From Actinoplanes sp. M2I2 (lineage in GTDB: Bacteria > Actinomycetota > Actinomycetes > Mycobacteriales > Micromonosporaceae), in the NCBI RefSeq assembly GCF_023544445.1, contig NZ_JALPVJ010000023.1, forward strand, positions 90,112 to 154,111: 64,000 bases of DNA, given 5' to 3'. Every line of letters begins with the position of its first letter. Position 1 is the first letter of the stretch. Positions 1-9,232 of the stretch are shown piece after piece. The translations under genes and the position numbers were made by a program. The notes under the pieces are model-generated. The model saw only the letters and a list, made by a program, of their open reading frames with translations, ran no database searches and was not told the DNA's origin.

Positions 1-1122
1 ATGCCGTCCAGGCCTCGTCCGGTGCCGGAGCTCGTACCGGGCTGGGCTTTGCTGGTGTTGGTTGCCGCGATCCGGAGCTCGTCGCCGTTCCGGGTGAGGA
101 CCAGGTCGAGGGTACCGTCGCCGTGGCGCAGGGCGTTGGTGAGCACTTCCTGGACCATGCGGTAGGCCGCGAGGTTCAGCGACTTCGGCAGGGCCTGGGG
201 TATGGCGTCGTCCATGGTCAGGTTCACGGTGAGGCCGGCGCGGCGGCTGCCGTCGATGAGGGCGTCGAGGGCGTCGAGACCCGGCTGGCGTACCCCGTCG
301 GTGTCGTTGCCGTGCAACAGGTCGAGCATGCGGCGCAGGTCGCCGAGTGCGGCCCGGCTCGAGGTCTCGACCTGTTCCAGCGAGGTCACCGTGCGGTCCT
401 GGGTGGCCGGTAGACCCGACGTCATGCCGAGACGGGCGGCAGCCGCGTGCACACCGACCGCACTGACGTGGTGCGAGATCGTGTCGTGCAGGTCGCGGGC
501 GATCGCCGTACGTTCGGTCTCGATCGCCTGGGTCAGCGCGAGGTCCGCGTCACGCCGGTTCTCCTCTGCTTCCCACTGGATCTGCTCGGCCCGGCGGCGG
601 ACTTCCGCGATGTAGCCGCTGCGACCGGTAGTGTGCCGGCCGAGCATCCACGGCAGGACGGTGTTGGAGAGGGTGACCAGGATGCTTTCGGTGATTCCGC
701 CGAAGCCTTGGATCACCTGGGTCACGGTCATGCCGGCGATGAGGGCGGCCAGCGCCGCCCAGGAGCGCCGCCCGGCAACCCAGGCTCCAGCCCGGTACCC
801 GGCGACGGCCAGCCCGGTCGCGTTGCCGATGCTGTCGCGGTCGCCGATGGCGGCCAGCAGGAGCAGCGCCACCGCCGCCCGGACGACGGCGTGGGCCACC
901 GCCACCGGCCCGGCGGTCCGGGCCGGCAGCGCGAGGGCCAGGTCGGCCAAGAGGATCGCCAGGCCGGCGATCCAGATGGCCGGGTGCGGCGGGTACTTCG
1001 ACATATTGAGCAGGAAGGGGACGCCGTCGGCGATCACGCATCCCATCGCGATGAGCAGCGACTGCCGGCGTAGTGCGGCGTTCTCATCGTGTTCGTCACG
1101 CAAGACGGCCCCTTTTCCGCAT
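1..1122 (-). CDS. Sensor histidine kinase, NarL/DesK type (3' end outside window)
   Basis: Membrane sensor kinase that would phosphorylate a NarL-type response regulator. The frame is open from ATG 1122 (ATG CGG AAA AGG) to the window edge, 374 codons. Residues about 15-150 hold several hydrophobic membrane segments. The HisKA_3 box ARDLHDTISHH lies near residue 214, and an HATPase N-box-like stretch (MVQEVLTNALRHG) follows. The G-box region and stop lie left of base 1, so the partner regulator is probably just outside. The start is 7 bp after the stop of the hydrolase at 1130-2638, so the two are probably cotranscribed. Family certain; ligand unknown. Confidence 0.88.
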
Positions 1123-1129
1123 CGGTGGT

Positions 1130-2638
1130 TCAGACCTTCGCGTCGCGGATGAACATGATGATTTCGTTGACGCCCTCGTCGGTGGTGGCCGGGGTGTGTC
1201 CCGCGCCTTCGATCACCTTGTGGGTGGCGCGCGGGAACTGCGCGGCGGCGGCGTCCCCGGATTCGATCGGGGTGTTCGCGTCAAGATCACCACTGAGTAC
1301 CAGAACCGGCACGTCGGGCATCGATGCTCCCGGCGCGAACGGGGGCTGCGCGGCGGTGTCAGCCGGCCAGCGCAGGCACGCCCCGGTGTCGTAGTCAGCC
1401 CGGGAGACCCACACCTTCGCGGAGAACGGCCGGAAGTCGGCGTCGTCGAGCTTCGCCTGTGCTGCGTCGTACTGCCGGGTGCGCTTCGCGACCGGGTCGG
1501 CGTAGTCGAAGTCGCGCAGGTAGTCGTGGCAGGTGACGGCCCAGGACTGTGCGTCGGAGATCAGGGCGGGGCCGTAGGAAGCGTCCTCGGCCGACTTGAT
1601 CAGGCTTTTGCGAACCAGATCGCGTACCGGGGCGAGATCGCCGCGGCGTGCGGCGGACGCGGCGCGTGCCAGGGCAAGCTCGACCTTGGTGTCGGGCAGT
1701 TTGGCGTAGACCTGGCCGGCCACCGAGGTCATCTGCCACTCGTCCAGGGTGACCCGGTGCTTGACGCCGTCGTAGCTGACGGTGAGCTTTTCCGGGTGCT
1801 TCCGCAACCGCTTCATCAGCGCGGCGAGGTCCGAGAGCACCCGGTCGCCGTCGCATTCGCCGGTCCGCTCGCAGACCAGGCGCACCGCCCGCCGGAAGGC
1901 GACCGCGTTGACTTCGCCCGTGGTGTCGACATTGACCGCGTACGCACCGGCCATGCTGACCGTACGCACGTGCTGCGGGTACCGCTGAGCGTAGGTAGCC
2001 ATCAGATAAGTACCGTAGGAGACACCGAGCAGGTCGAGGCGGCTCAGGCCCAGTGTCTTCCGTACGGCGTCGACGTCGTCGGCGACGGCGATGCTGCTGT
2101 AGTCGGACACGGTGTCGCCGAGCTGGTGCCCGCACTCACCGATCATCTGACGCTGCTTGGGCAGGGAAGCGAACACCCGGGCCGGGCCGTCGAGCGCCGC
2201 GCAGCTCAGCGGAGTCGAGCGGCCGACCCCGCGGGTGTCGATCAGCAGCAGGTCACGACGGTTGAGTAGCGGCGCGAGCGCCTCGGCGAACGACTGGCCG
2301 GCCAGGTCGATCGTCGACGAGCCGGGACCGCCCGGATTCGGCACCACCGTGCCCAGTCCCGGCTGCGAAGTGTCGGTGTGCGGCACCAGCGCGAAACCGA
2401 TGTCGATCGTGCCTTTGCCCGGGTTGGTGCGGTCGCGGGGCACGGTGATCTGTCCGCAGCGCGCGGTCGGCACGCTGGGCAACTCCGGGCACTCGGCCAG
2501 GGCCCGCACGGTTTCGGTGGAGGCCGTCAGCGTGGACTGGACACCGGCCGTGGCCATCGGCGCGGCGGCACCCGCGGTGACGACCGCGGCCGCCGCGGTC
2601 ACCGCGGCCAGGGCTGCGGCGAATCGTTTCTTCTTCAT
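1130..2638 (-). CDS. Secreted alpha/beta hydrolase, S33 / tripeptidyl-aminopeptidase-like
   Basis: Predicted exported serine hydrolase of the S33/TAP-like family, which removes short peptides from protein N termini or acts on related substrates. The 502-aa protein begins with MKKKR, a long Ala/Val-rich signal peptide and a likely cleavage site near residue 30. The oxyanion segment (NPGGPG), nucleophile elbow GVSYGT, acid region SGDLDANTP and late histidine GAGHTPA are present in the usual order, so the triad looks complete. A sensor kinase gene follows 7 bp downstream. A second family member lies at 58479-59948. Confidence 0.88.
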   Translation of the reverse strand: MKKKRFAAALAAVTAAAAVVTAGAAAPMATAGVQSTLTASTETVRALAECPELPSVPTARCGQITVPRDRTNPGKGTIDIGFALVPHTDTSQPGLGTVVPNPGGPGSSTIDLAGQSFAEALAPLLNRRDLLLIDTRGVGRSTPLSCAALDGPARVFASLPKQRQMIGECGHQLGDTVSDYSSIAVADDVDAVRKTLGLSRLDLLGVSYGTYLMATYAQRYPQHVRTVSMAGAYAVNVDTTGEVNAVAFRRAVRLVCERTGECDGDRVLSDLAALMKRLRKHPEKLTVSYDGVKHRVTLDEWQMTSVAGQVYAKLPDTKVELALARAASAARRGDLAPVRDLVRKSLIKSAEDASYGPALISDAQSWAVTCHDYLRDFDYADPVAKRTRQYDAAQAKLDDADFRPFSAKVWVSRADYDTGACLRWPADTAAQPPFAPGASMPDVPVLVLSGDLDANTPIESGDAAAAQFPRATHKVIEGAGHTPATTDEGVNEIIMFIRDAKV

Positions 2639-2805
2639 GAGGTTCCTCTACGTCCGATGTGGCTTGCCGGGCTGACGAGATTCATCCTCGGCGCGCGCGG
2701 CGGCCACGTCGTCCTTCACCGGCGGGACTGCCTTCTCCCTCTCTCGGGTGAGACCCAGACCCCCATCGGCGTGAGGATTCGCAGCCAAGACGTCGACAAG
2801 CTGAG

Positions 2806-3267
2806 GTGGTGAACCCCCAAGGAATCCTGGACCGCCCGTTCACCGTCTCGATCCCCGACTCGAGCGGGTGGGCTGTACCGCGCATCGCCGGCGCATGGGT
2901 GGAGTTGATGAAACGTCTCGGCTACCCGAGATGGGCCGCGCAAGGCGGGGACTGGGGTGCCGTTGTCACCACCGCCCTCGGGGCCATGCAACCTGAGGGC
3001 CTGATCGGAATTCATCTGAACACCCAGTTCGCCTTTTCCGCACAGATACCCGACACCTTGTCGCCCGAACAGCGCCACGCCGTGCAGACCCTTGCCCTCT
3101 ACACCGGCGATCTCGGTGGCTCGAACCACCTTCAAGCCACGAAGCCGCAGACTGTCGGATTCGCTCTGGCAGACTCCCCCGCCGGCCAGGCCACCTGGAT
3201 CTACGAGAAGTTCCAGTCCAAGACCGACAACCAAGGGCTTGCCGAGAACGCGACCCTTCGAACTTGA
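2806..3267 (+). pseudogene. Epoxide hydrolase remnant (internal fragment)
   Basis: A 153-codon open stretch matches only the middle of an EHN-type epoxide hydrolase: the segment before the nucleophile elbow and the elbow itself (AQGGDWGAVV, with Asp in the nucleophile position). The N-terminal domain of roughly 100 residues and the C-terminal part with the catalytic His are missing; full-length relatives have about 380 residues. It reads from GTG 2806 without a convincing ribosome site and ends inside the start region of the next gene. It is most likely a decayed gene, although a short expressed protein cannot be excluded. Confidence 0.7.
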
Positions 3268-3281
3268 CTGAATCGACGGAA

Positions 3282-3983
3282 ATGGAACACATCGTGAACA
3301 AGCTCCGCCCCCTCGCGGCTGCCGCCTTCCTCCTGGGCCCGGTGATCTACCTCGCCGCCGAAGCGATCGCCGCCGCGGCGTGGAAATCGCCTAGCTACAG
3401 CTACGCCGACAACTGGATCAGCGACCTCGGATCCGCAACCGCCGGCGTCTTCCAAGGCCGACAGCTCGACTCACCCCTGCACGCGATCATGAACACCGGA
3501 TTCATCGTTCAGGGCATCCTCTTCGGGATCGCCACCGTGCTGCTGTCACGGACGCTCAACGGGCGGCCCCGAACCTTCACCGCCGTAACGGGGACCGTGA
3601 CCATGATCGGCTACATTCTGGTCGGCACCTTCCACGGCTCCCTGCAAGCACAACAGAACGGCACGCTCCCCCTGCACTTCACCGGAGCAACGCTGGCCAT
3701 CCTCGGCGGCAACGTGCTCGCCCTCGTCCTGGGCCTCCACTGGCGAAAAACCTCCCCGACACGACTGATCGGCCTCGTCAGCATCGTCCTCGGAACATTC
3801 GGCCTGGCCTCCGTAACGGCCCTCTTCCTCACCTTCAACGCCGGCCTGCCCTCCGGCGCCATCGAACGCGGCTCGGTCTACACCATCGTCATCTGGCAAC
3901 TCGCGGTCGCCGCCGCACTTCTGCGCCGGGCCGGCTCTCCCGCACCCCACGGCGCCCCGGCCGGCGCATCCACAGGCACCTGA
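3282..3983 (+). CDS. DUF998-like multi-pass membrane protein
   Basis: Integral membrane protein resembling the DUF998 family; no biochemical role is known. After MEHIVNKLRP there are about six hydrophobic helices (first one near AAAFLLGPVIYLAAEAI), with a conserved-looking DNWISDLGS motif after the first helix, as in DUF998 proteins. ATG 3282 is my preferred start; a TTG at 3264 overlapping the preceding stop and a GTG at 3294 are alternatives. The C-terminus is a short Ala/Pro/Gly tail. It sits between an epoxide-hydrolase remnant and a SnoaL-like gene, which gives no functional hint. Confidence 0.78.
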   Translation: MEHIVNKLRPLAAAAFLLGPVIYLAAEAIAAAAWKSPSYSYADNWISDLGSATAGVFQGRQLDSPLHAIMNTGFIVQGILFGIATVLLSRTLNGRPRTFTAVTGTVTMIGYILVGTFHGSLQAQQNGTLPLHFTGATLAILGGNVLALVLGLHWRKTSPTRLIGLVSIVLGTFGLASVTALFLTFNAGLPSGAIERGSVYTIVIWQLAVAAALLRRAGSPAPHGAPAGASTGT

Positions 3984-4066
3984 CCCGCCCGCTCCAGCTC
4001 ATCGCCCCCGGTTGCCCGATGCGAGGGATCGCTTCCGGGAACCGATGCAACCCCATGGAGGAAATC

Positions 4067-4525
4067 GTGGAAAACGCCAATAGCACCTACAACATCGACC
4101 GGACTGCCGCTACCGCGCTCGCCACGGACTGGGTCGCCCTGTGGAACGGCGACTACGAAATCGCCGAAAAGATCATCTCCGAGGACAACCGCGTACATGC
4201 CGCCATGTTCGACGGGGGCGATGGCAGCGCTGTCGGCGGTGTCTCCGGCATGAAGGGCTTCGTCACGATGATGAGGTCCCTCATGTCCGACCTCGTCTTC
4301 ACCATCGACGTCGGCCCCCTCGTCGACGGTGACCACGTCGTGGTGCGCTGGGTGGCCACCGGGCACTACGGCGGCGGCGTTCCCGGCGCCGGCGCCCCGG
4401 TCGGCACTGCCGTCACCTTCCACGGCACAGACATCCTGCGAGTGGCGAACAACCAGGTCGTCGAATACTGGCTCAACGCCGACACCTTGGACCTCATGAC
4501 CCAGCTACGGGTCAGCGCCGGCTGA
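4067..4525 (+). CDS. SnoaL/NTF2-like ester cyclase-family protein
   Basis: Small cone-shaped-fold protein of the SnoaL / nuclear-transport-factor-2 superfamily, often a cyclase, isomerase or binding protein in secondary metabolism. Visible hallmarks are ALWNGDYEIAEKII near the N-terminus, GVSGMKGFVTMMR, VVVRWVATGHYGG and a C-terminal HGTDILRVANNQVVEYW. GTG 4067 is preceded by GGAGG at a spacing of 5, better than ATG 4055 or 4019, which remain possible. Length (about 150 aa) is normal for the family. Substrate cannot be told from sequence. Confidence 0.8.
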   Translation: MENANSTYNIDRTAATALATDWVALWNGDYEIAEKIISEDNRVHAAMFDGGDGSAVGGVSGMKGFVTMMRSLMSDLVFTIDVGPLVDGDHVVVRWVATGHYGGGVPGAGAPVGTAVTFHGTDILRVANNQVVEYWLNADTLDLMTQLRVSAG

Positions 4526-4663
4526 CAACGACGACGGAATGGCTTGATCGTTGGATGCAGCGGTCAAGCCATTCCATGTCTATGGGTGCGGAACGGGTGG
4601 CCTCGACGGTCGGCGAAGGCGCGATGGCGTCACACTGGTTCATCGCTATCTGGAGGCGCAGCA

Positions 4664-6109
4664 ATGACCGACACCGGCGCGCTGGGAACAATCACCCCTG
4701 CCGAGCTCAAGACCCTGTTCCTCTTCGAGAAGCTGACCGGCGAGCAGCTCACCTGGATCGCCGAGCTCGGCTACACCCAGCACGTCGAGGCCGGCCAGTT
4801 CGCCATTCACGAGGGTGAGCTCGCCGACAAGTTCTTCGTGCTGCTCAGCGGCACGATCGCGCTCACCCGCCGGGTCGGCCCGGACGACGTTCAGACCACC
4901 CGTACGGAGCAGCGCGGCGTCTACATGGGCGCGACCCAGGCATACATCCGGGACGAAGGTGTCGAGCACAAGTACATGTTGTCGATGCGTGCGCTGGACG
5001 ACGCCGACTTCTTCGTGATGTCCGCGGCCGACTTCAGCCGGTTGATGCGCGAGTGGTACCCGATGGCCCAGCACCTCATCGAGGGCCTCCTCCTCGGGGT
5101 GCTCGGCCCCCAGGATGCGATCAGTCAACGGCAGGGGCTGGTGGCGCTCGGCGCCCTGTCCGCAGGCCTGATGCACGAGATCAACAATCCGGCCGCCGCG
5201 GCGGCGCGGGCCACCGGGGCGCTGCGCCTGCGGCTCGCCGGCATGCGGCACAAGCTCGGCCTGCTGGCTGCCGGCAAGGTCGCCCCGGAACTCCTCGACG
5301 CGCTGGTCGAGTTGCAGGAGGACGTCATCGAGCGGGCCGCCAAGGCCCCCGCACTGACCGCCATGCAGGCCTCTGACCGCGAGGACGAACTGGGCGACTG
5401 GATGGAGGAGCACAACGTGACCGGCGGCTGGGACCTCGCGCCGGTCTACGCCCAGGGCGGCCTCGACGTCGACTGCCTCGAGGAGATCAAGATCAAGCTG
5501 GTCGAGTCGGGCCTGCTCGGCCAAGCCATCCACTGGATCGGGTACGCCCTGGAGACCGAACAGTTGATGAGCGACATCGAGGACGCCACCGGACGCGTGT
5601 CGTCGCTGGTCACCTCAGCGAAGCAGTACTCGCAGCTGGACCGGGCCGCGCACCAATGGATCGACATGCACACCGGGCTGGACAGCACGTTGGTCCTGCT
5701 GGGCCACAAGATCGGCAACGGGATCAGGGTCGTCAAGGATTTCGCCCGCGACCTGCCGCAGATCCCGGCCCACCCGGCCGAGCTCAACCAGGTGTGGGCC
5801 AACATCATCGACAACGCACTGCAGGCCATGAACGGTGCCGGCACGCTGACCATCCGGACGTACCGCAGTGACGACCACGTAATCGTCTCGATCGGTGACA
5901 CCGGTCCCGGCGTGCCCGAGGCGCTGCGCAAGCGGGTCTTCGAGCCGTTCTTCACCACGAAGGCCGTGGGTGAGGGCACCGGCCTGGGCCTGGACATCTC
6001 GTACCGGATCGTGGTCAACGGCCACGGCGGGGACATCGTGCTGGAGTCACAGCCCGGCGACACCCGGTTCCTGGTCAGTCTGCCCATCACCGAGCCGTCC
6101 TCACGCTGA
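4664..6109 (+). CDS. Histidine kinase with N-terminal cyclic-nucleotide-binding-like domain
   Basis: Soluble sensor kinase of 481 aa with no membrane segment. Residues about 10-130 form a CRP-like cyclic-nucleotide-binding fold. A phospho-acceptor box GLMHEINNPAA lies near residue 170. The HATPase domain (about 360-480) shows N-box IIDNALQAM, G1 GDTGPGVPE, F-box FEPFFTT and G2 GEGTGLGLDIS. It could couple a small ligand to phosphotransfer; cAMP binding is not established. TGGAGG precedes ATG 4664. No response-regulator gene is adjacent, so the partner is elsewhere. Confidence 0.88.
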   Translation: MTDTGALGTITPAELKTLFLFEKLTGEQLTWIAELGYTQHVEAGQFAIHEGELADKFFVLLSGTIALTRRVGPDDVQTTRTEQRGVYMGATQAYIRDEGVEHKYMLSMRALDDADFFVMSAADFSRLMREWYPMAQHLIEGLLLGVLGPQDAISQRQGLVALGALSAGLMHEINNPAAAAARATGALRLRLAGMRHKLGLLAAGKVAPELLDALVELQEDVIERAAKAPALTAMQASDREDELGDWMEEHNVTGGWDLAPVYAQGGLDVDCLEEIKIKLVESGLLGQAIHWIGYALETEQLMSDIEDATGRVSSLVTSAKQYSQLDRAAHQWIDMHTGLDSTLVLLGHKIGNGIRVVKDFARDLPQIPAHPAELNQVWANIIDNALQAMNGAGTLTIRTYRSDDHVIVSIGDTGPGVPEALRKRVFEPFFTTKAVGEGTGLGLDISYRIVVNGHGGDIVLESQPGDTRFLVSLPITEPSSR

Positions 6110-6253
6110 CCGCCGATGTCAAATCCCAGCTCGGCGGCATTGCCCGGCCGGAACGTTCCTGCCTTGTCTGCGCGGCGAGGCGGAGTCACAACAGGCGTCC
6201 GGCAGAGCCGCGTACCGCGCCGGCACGGTCACCGGGTACCCGGCCCGCCGACA

Positions 6254-6268
6254 CCCCCCCCCCCCCCC
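6254..6268. repeat. Homopolymer tract of 15 cytosines
   Basis: An uninterrupted run of 15 C, about 145 bp before the TetR start and after the kinase stop at 6109. Such tracts slip during replication and sequencing. It is not inside a recognised coding frame, so it could alter promoter spacing at most. The true length should be treated as uncertain. Confidence 0.9.
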
Positions 6269-6388
6269 GAGCTGGCGACGTGTCCGAGGGCGATACGACC
6301 TCCCTGCTGGCCGAGACGCTGTCCACGCTGCGACAGACGTGGCCACTGACGGCACGCACATGGGCATGGCCCGCGCTTGGCAATCACG

Positions 6389-6411
6389 AACATGTTCGCT
6401 ACGATCGTGTT
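6389..6411. promoter_or_regulatory. Candidate TetR operator overlapping the TetR start
   Basis: A 23-bp imperfect palindrome with AACA/TGTT ends, containing the perfect 12-bp palindrome CGAACATGTTCG at 6387-6398, directly abuts ATG 6412. The same 23-bp pattern, AACAYGTTCGCYACGAWCGYGTT, recurs at 7175-7197 in front of the monooxygenase gene with only Y/W-type differences. This is the expected arrangement for autorepression by a local TetR protein; binding itself is inferred. Confidence 0.7.
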
Positions 6412-7125
6412 ATGAGTTCCCGCCGAGTTCCCGTCAGCCGCCGCGACCGGCCGGCCAAGCCGCCGCTGAGCCGGGCCGGCGCCGTAGCTGCGGCACTGCG
6501 GATCATGCAGGAGGAGGGGCTGGAGCGGGTGACGATGCGGCGGCTGGCGGCCGAGCTCGACACCGGCCCCGCCTCGCTCTACGTGTACGTGCACAACATG
6601 GCGGAGCTGCACGGCGCGATCCTTGACGAGCTGCTCACCGCCCTTCCCGTGGTCGACCCGGCCGACGTGGGTGAGCGATGGCGCGGTGAGCTCGTCGGGC
6701 TGCTCACCGGATACACGCAGCTGCTCCTCGGCCAGCCGAGCCTGGCCCGATCCGTGCTGGCGCTGCGCCCCTCCGGCGCGAACTACGTACGCCTTGTCGA
6801 CACGCTGCTCGGACTGATGCACGTCGGTGGCGTACCGGTGGCCCAGGCGGCGTGGGGCGTCGACCTGCTCCTGCAACACGGCACTGCCACTGCCGCCGAA
6901 CACGGCGTCCGCGACGAGGCTGTCGATGCCCAAGCCGAGCAGGACGCCTTCGTCGAGGCGCTGAACGATGCCGCTGACGGCGACTGCCCGAACATCGCTC
7001 GCGCTCGCAACGAGCTTTTCTCGGGCACCGGGGCACAGCGGCTGGCCTGGATGTTCGACGTCCTGATCACCGGCATCTCCACCGTTGCCCTACCCGCGCC
7101 GGCCGCCGGCAGCGAGCGCAGCTGA
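6412..7125 (+). CDS. TetR-family transcriptional regulator
   Basis: Ligand-responsive repressor of 237 aa. After a basic N-terminus the helix-turn-helix region is visible (VAAALRIMQEEGLERVTMRRLAAEL, then GPASLYVYVHNMAEL), followed by an all-helical ligand-binding domain of the TetR C-terminal type. ATG 6412 is chosen because it begins exactly at the HTH-domain length and directly follows the operator; an upstream in-frame GTG at 6280 would translate the operator. The probable target is the FAD monooxygenase immediately downstream, which carries a matching operator. Confidence 0.88.
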   Translation: MSSRRVPVSRRDRPAKPPLSRAGAVAAALRIMQEEGLERVTMRRLAAELDTGPASLYVYVHNMAELHGAILDELLTALPVVDPADVGERWRGELVGLLTGYTQLLLGQPSLARSVLALRPSGANYVRLVDTLLGLMHVGGVPVAQAAWGVDLLLQHGTATAAEHGVRDEAVDAQAEQDAFVEALNDAADGDCPNIARARNELFSGTGAQRLAWMFDVLITGISTVALPAPAAGSERS

Positions 7126-7174
7126 AGACTTCCTCCAGCTCTTGTGAGCTGGAGGGTCAACCTTGCCCATGAAA

Positions 7175-7197
7175 AACACGTTCGCCACGAACGCGTT
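7175..7197. promoter_or_regulatory. Candidate TetR operator before the FAD monooxygenase
   Basis: Second copy of the 23-bp element found at 6389-6411, containing the perfect palindrome ACGAACGCGTTCGT at 7187-7200. It lies 40 bp upstream of ATG 7237, in the position expected to block transcription of the monooxygenase gene. Confidence 0.7.
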
Positions 7198-7236
7198 CGT
7201 CATCTCTCGCATCACTTCGACCACTTGGAGGAAGAC

Positions 7237-8394
7237 ATGACCACACCTGTCACCATCATCGGAGCCGGTCTGGGCGGCCTGACACTCGCCCGGGTGCTGC
7301 ACGTCCACGGGATTGCGTCGACCATCTACGAGTCGGACGCTTCACCCGAAGCCCGCACCCAAGGCGGGATGCTCGACATCCACGACTACAACGGCCAGGT
7401 CGCGGTCAAGGCCGCCGGGCTGTTCGACGAGTTCAAGAAGATCATCCACCAGGGTGGCGAGGCGACCCGGATCCTCGACAAGCACGGCACCGTGTACACC
7501 GATGAGAACGACGATCCCGGCCACGACGTCGGCCACGATGCCGGCGCCCGCCCCGAGGTCGACCGCGGTGATCTACGCACGATGCTGCTCGACTCGCTTC
7601 CCGAAGGCACCATCCGGTGGGGCAGCAAGGTGACCGGGGTGAAAGGCCTGGGCGGCGGTGAGCACGAGCTGACCTTCGCCGACGGGTCGACCGTCACCAC
7701 CGGCCTGCTCGTCGGCGCCGACGGCGCCTGGTCGCGAGTACGGCCGCTCTTGTCGGACGCCCAGCCCGCCTACGCCGGCATGTCGTTCATCGAGCTCGAC
7801 CACCGCGACGCCGTGCAGCGCCACCCCGGCCCGGCGACGACGGTGGGCGCCGGCATGCTGTTCGCGCTCGGCGCCGGTCAGGGCTTCCTCGCCCACGCCG
7901 AGACCGATGGCAGCCTGCACATCTACATCGCCTTGACCAAACCCGCGGACTGGGTCGGCACTGTCGACTGGACCGACACCGACAAGGGCAAAGCCGTCCT
8001 GCTCGGCGAGTTCGCCGACTGGGCGCCGGAGTTCCACGCCCTGATCGCCGAGGCCGACAGCGCCCTGGTCCCCCGTACGATCAACGCCCTGCCCATCCGG
8101 CACCGCTGGGACCGGATTCCCGGCGTCACCCTGCTCGGCGACGCCGCCCACCTCATGTCGCCGTTCGCCGGCGAGGGCGCCAACCTGGCCATGCTCGACG
8201 GCGCCGAACTCGGCCAGGCCATCGCCGCCCACCCCGGCCACATCGAGGCCGCTCTCACCGCGTACGAGAAGGACCTGTTCCCACGCAGCGCCGAAGCCGC
8301 CGGGGAAGCCGCCCGCAACCTGGAGCTCTGCTTCGACGAGCGCGCCCCGCACAGCCTGCTCGACCAGTTCGCCGCCTACGCGGAAGCCCAGTGA
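7237..8394 (+). CDS. FAD-dependent monooxygenase, TetX-like
   Basis: Class A flavoprotein monooxygenase of 385 aa. The N-terminal FAD dinucleotide fold GAGLGGLTLARVL, the TetX-like segment TQGGMLDIH near residue 45, and the GDAAHLMSPFAGEGANLAM motif near residue 310 that binds the FAD ribityl chain are present. The family hydroxylates aromatic or polyketide substrates using NADPH and oxygen; some members inactivate tetracyclines, but sequence alone does not prove that here. TTGGAGGA precedes ATG 7237. It is probably controlled by the adjacent TetR and is followed directly by an FMN reductase gene, so they may form an operon. Confidence 0.88.
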   Translation: MTTPVTIIGAGLGGLTLARVLHVHGIASTIYESDASPEARTQGGMLDIHDYNGQVAVKAAGLFDEFKKIIHQGGEATRILDKHGTVYTDENDDPGHDVGHDAGARPEVDRGDLRTMLLDSLPEGTIRWGSKVTGVKGLGGGEHELTFADGSTVTTGLLVGADGAWSRVRPLLSDAQPAYAGMSFIELDHRDAVQRHPGPATTVGAGMLFALGAGQGFLAHAETDGSLHIYIALTKPADWVGTVDWTDTDKGKAVLLGEFADWAPEFHALIAEADSALVPRTINALPIRHRWDRIPGVTLLGDAAHLMSPFAGEGANLAMLDGAELGQAIAAHPGHIEAALTAYEKDLFPRSAEAAGEAARNLELCFDERAPHSLLDQFAAYAEAQ

Positions 8395-8444
8395 AAATGC
8401 CCGACCACCTGATCACCCTGCGGCCGGAAGTGACTGACGCCCCG

Positions 8445-9011
8445 ATGACCACGATTGCGATCGTCCTCGGCAGCACCCGCCCCGGCCGCCAAGGCGAAAA
8501 TGTCGCGCACTGGGTCCTCGACCAGGCCCGCGAGCGCACCGACGCCCGGTTCGAACTGGTCGACCTCGCCCAGCATCACCTGCCCGACATCGACGAACCG
8601 GTCCCGCCCGCACGCGGCCACTACACCCACGAGCACACCAAGGCCTGGGCCACCACCGTGGCCCGGTACGACGGCTACGTCATCGTCACCCCCGAGTACA
8701 ACCACAGCATGCCCGGACCGCTCAAGAACGCCCTCGACCGCGTCTATCCCGAGTGGAACAACAAGGCCGCGGGCTTCGTCTCCTACGGCTGGAACGGCGG
8801 TGTTCGCGCCGCCGAACAGCTGCGGCTGGTCATGGGCTCGATGCAGGTCGCCGACGTCACCGCGCAGGTCGCCCTCGACCTGGCCACCGACTTCCGCGAT
8901 CGCACCGAGTTCGCCCCCGCCGACTACCAGAACACCGCCCTCACCAAGCTGCTCGACCAGGTCGTAGCGTGGAGCACCGCACTCGCCCCGCTGCGCACCA
9001 GCGCCGCGTAG
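8445..9011 (+). CDS. NAD(P)H-dependent FMN reductase
   Basis: Flavodoxin-fold reductase of about 188 aa. The phosphate-binding loop LGSTRPGRQGE is at the N-terminus and the FMN isoalloxazine motif PEYNHSMPGPLKNALD lies in the middle, both diagnostic. It reduces FMN or quinone-like substrates with NAD(P)H. ATG 8445 matches the family start; a longer form from GTG 8391 overlapping the preceding stop is possible. Following the FAD monooxygenase almost without a gap, it may be part of the same TetR-controlled transcript. Confidence 0.85.
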   Translation: MTTIAIVLGSTRPGRQGENVAHWVLDQARERTDARFELVDLAQHHLPDIDEPVPPARGHYTHEHTKAWATTVARYDGYVIVTPEYNHSMPGPLKNALDRVYPEWNNKAAGFVSYGWNGGVRAAEQLRLVMGSMQVADVTAQVALDLATDFRDRTEFAPADYQNTALTKLLDQVVAWSTALAPLRTSAA

Positions 9012-9232
9012 CGGCGCATCAAGGGGCTGTCAGCCGAACGAATCCGGCGTAGTGACACCGCTGCTCGAGCATGAGGCTACGGCGGTCGAACACCGTTGAT
9101 CTCGTCCCGGCGGCTGATTCCCAGGGCGGAACAATGGTCCTGACAGTGTCCCCACAGGTGTTGTTGGAACGCTTCCGACGTCGACCCGGGCCGATCTCGC
9201 GTCGTCCTTCCCTCGAGCGAACAGGAGCGAAT

